The position numbers and the translations under genes were made by a program. Below, in pieces: positions 4,447 to 5,788 of a stretch of DNA of 5,788 bases. Under the pieces are notes generated by a model. It saw only the letters and a list, made by a program, of their open reading frames with translations. It was not told the DNA's origin and did no database searches. Where the stretch lies: assembly GCA_016789165.1 (NCBI GenBank), contig JAEURL010000176.1, positions 1-5,788 of the forward strand, in the 5' to 3' direction. The DNA is from Anaerolineales bacterium (lineage in GTDB: Bacteria > Chloroflexota > Anaerolineae > Anaerolineales > UBA6663). The stretch's first letter is position 1. Each line of letters opens with the position of its first letter.

Positions 4447-5788
4447 ATGCCCGGCAACCTGCGCTATCTCCGGATCGTCTGGTTCTTTGGCCGGCTGATC
4501 CTGCACATCATCGGCTGGGAGCTCGTCCTGCGCCGGCTGGGGCTGGGCGGGCTGGCCAACCGCACCGGCCAGGCGCGCTACGTGCGCTGGGCCGGCCGCT
4601 TCCGGGTGCTGGCCGTGCGCCTGGGCGGCGTGATGATCAAGGTCGGCCAGTTCCTGTCCGCGCGCGTGGACGTCCTGCCCGAGTACATCACCCAGGAGCT
4701 GGCCGGCCTGCAAGACGAAGTGCCGCCGGCCCCCTTCCCGGCCATCCAGGCCACGGTGGAAGCCGAGTTGGGCCGGCCGCTGGCGGAGGCCTTCCCCACT
4801 TTCGAGACCGCGGGCGTGGCCGCCGCCTCGCTCGGTCAGGCCCACCGGGCGCGCCTGCCGTCCGGCGAGGCCGTGGTGGTGAAGGTGCTGCGGCCCGGCA
4901 TCGAAGCCATCGTGGAGATCGACCTGGCCGCCCTGCGGCTGGTGGCCGGCTGGGTCAAGCGCTACCCGCCCATCGGCCGGCGCGCCGACGTGGACGGCCT
5001 GCTGCGCGAGTTCGCGGCCACGCTGCGCGAGGAGCTCGACTATCGCCTGGAGGCCGAGCACGCCGCCCGCTTCGCGGCCCTGTTCGCGGACAGCCCCGGC
5101 GTGCGCATCCCGCACCTGTATCCGGCCGTCTCCACCCAGCGCGTGCTCACCCTGGAAGACGTCGGCTTTATCAAGATCACGGATTATGCGGCGCTGGAGG
5201 CGGCCGGCATCCGCCGGGCGGAGGTGGCCCGCCGGCTGTTCAAGGCCTACATGATTCAGATCTTCGACGAGGGCTTCTTCCACGCCGACCCCCACCCCGG
5301 CAACCTCTTCGTCCAGCCGCTGGGCGAACGGCCCGGCTGGCGGCTGGTCTTCATCGACTTCGGCATGACGGGCGTGGTGACACCGAGCATCCGCGCCGCC
5401 CTGCGGTCGGCCGCCATCGGCCTGGCGCTGCGCGACCCAAGCCGGCTGATGCGGGCCGCCGTGGACCTGGGCGCGCTGCGGCCGGGCGCGGACCTGAGCC
5501 GGATCATGGCCGCCGAGCAGGCCGTCTTCGACCGCTTCTGGGGCAAGAGCATGCAGGAGCTGCGCCAGATCGAGCCGCGCGAGGTGGAGCAGTTCATGCG
5601 CGAGTTCCGCGATCTGCTCTTCGAGCTGCCCTTTCAGGTGCCCGAGAACCTGATCTACCTGGGCCGGACGGTCTCCATCCTCTCCGGCATGTGCACGGCC
5701 CTGGACCCGGAGTTCAACGTCTTCGGCGCCATTACGCCGTTCGCCCGCGAGTTGATGGAAGAGGAGCTGGACGGCCGCAACCTGGATT
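4447..5788 (+). CDS. ABC1/AarF/UbiB-family atypical kinase (partial, C-terminus off the right edge)
   Basis: 447 codons are present without a stop; full-length relatives usually run to about 550 residues and end in membrane helices, so roughly the last 100 are missing. A hydrophobic stretch (about 10-28) precedes the domain. Family hallmarks follow in order: KxGQ (K65-V66-G67-Q68) with FLSARVDVLPEY (69-80); the Ala-rich loop AAAS (125-128) that replaces the Gly-rich loop of ordinary kinases; VVKV with catalytic K146; EELDYRLEAEH (195-205); HADPHPGN (279-286) and the metal-binding DFG (304-306). Known members (UbiB, Coq8) are membrane-associated ATPases/kinases that support isoprenoid-quinone synthesis or lipid homeostasis. 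In a probable Chloroflexota host, which would use menaquinone, the target is open. ATG 4447 is preferred over the in-frame GTG 4441 because GGGA (4435-4438) is eight bases from the ATG and only two from the GTG. It lies 13 bp behind the phosphodiesterase stop, with no promoter between. Confidence 0.95.
   Translation, partial: MPGNLRYLRIVWFFGRLILHIIGWELVLRRLGLGGLANRTGQARYVRWAGRFRVLAVRLGGVMIKVGQFLSARVDVLPEYITQELAGLQDEVPPAPFPAIQATVEAELGRPLAEAFPTFETAGVAAASLGQAHRARLPSGEAVVVKVLRPGIEAIVEIDLAALRLVAGWVKRYPPIGRRADVDGLLREFAATLREELDYRLEAEHAARFAALFADSPGVRIPHLYPAVSTQRVLTLEDVGFIKITDYAALEAAGIRRAEVARRLFKAYMIQIFDEGFFHADPHPGNLFVQPLGERPGWRLVFIDFGMTGVVTPSIRAALRSAAIGLALRDPSRLMRAAVDLGALRPGADLSRIMAAEQAVFDRFWGKSMQELRQIEPREVEQFMREFRDLLFELPFQVPENLIYLGRTVSILSGMCTALDPEFNVFGAITPFARELMEEELDGRNLD

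Noticed and set aside
4420..5295. Minus-strand open frame (291 codons) opposite the ABC1 kinase
   Set aside because: A shadow of the kinase gene, whose KxGQ, AAAS, HADPHPGN and DFG motifs lie in the plus-strand frame.

Overview
This is a G+C-rich bacterial window carrying five clear protein-coding genes, one doubtful small ORF and two intergenic regulatory regions. I see no mobile element, CRISPR array, tRNA or rRNA. The gene types suggest Chloroflexota (Anaerolineae or Caldilineae-like). The YvcK protein has a two-helix membrane anchor in front of its domain, and the AarF/UbiB kinase begins with a hydrophobic segment followed by a KxGQ/SARxDVLP block; both match my memory of that phylum. This placement is inference from recalled family features, not from a search.

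Layout. A leftward (minus-strand) block occupies 1-2880. It reads, in transcription order: an extended-SDR NAD-dependent epimerase/dehydratase (2880-1834, TTG start); a CYTH/triphosphate tunnel metalloenzyme (1844-1365) overlapping its end; a possible 36-residue ORF (1356-1246); a short region with G+C-rich inverted repeats and a good promoter; and yvcK (1078 to the left edge, C-terminus missing). A rightward block occupies 2943-5788: an alkaline-phosphatase-superfamily phosphodiesterase/pyrophosphatase (2943-4433), then, after 13 bp, an ABC1/AarF/UbiB-family atypical kinase (4447 to the right edge, C-terminus missing).

The two blocks diverge from a 62-bp gap (2881-2942). At its centre is a self-complementary ATTATAAT that reads TATAAT on both strands, flanked by GGGAG/CTCCC. 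It looks like one symmetric -10 element serving both directions. Both first genes have a well-spaced Shine-Dalgarno. yvcK instead has its own promoter with an ideal 17-bp spacer and a predicted leader of only about 9 nt, so it may be translated as a nearly leaderless message.

Functionally the genes are housekeeping or metabolic. Three act on phosphoryl or nucleotide-type substrates (CYTH triphosphatase, phosphodiesterase, ABC1 kinase/ATPase). One is probably a sugar-nucleotide or related epimerase, and YvcK homologues bind UDP-sugars and affect cell-wall and carbon balance. A shared pathway is possible but not shown. The 1079-1364 stretch (about 286 bp) holds only the yvcK promoter, inverted repeats and the doubtful small ORF; I see nothing further in 1148-1245 beyond two short hairpins without U-tracts. 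I did not find a convincing undescribed system here.
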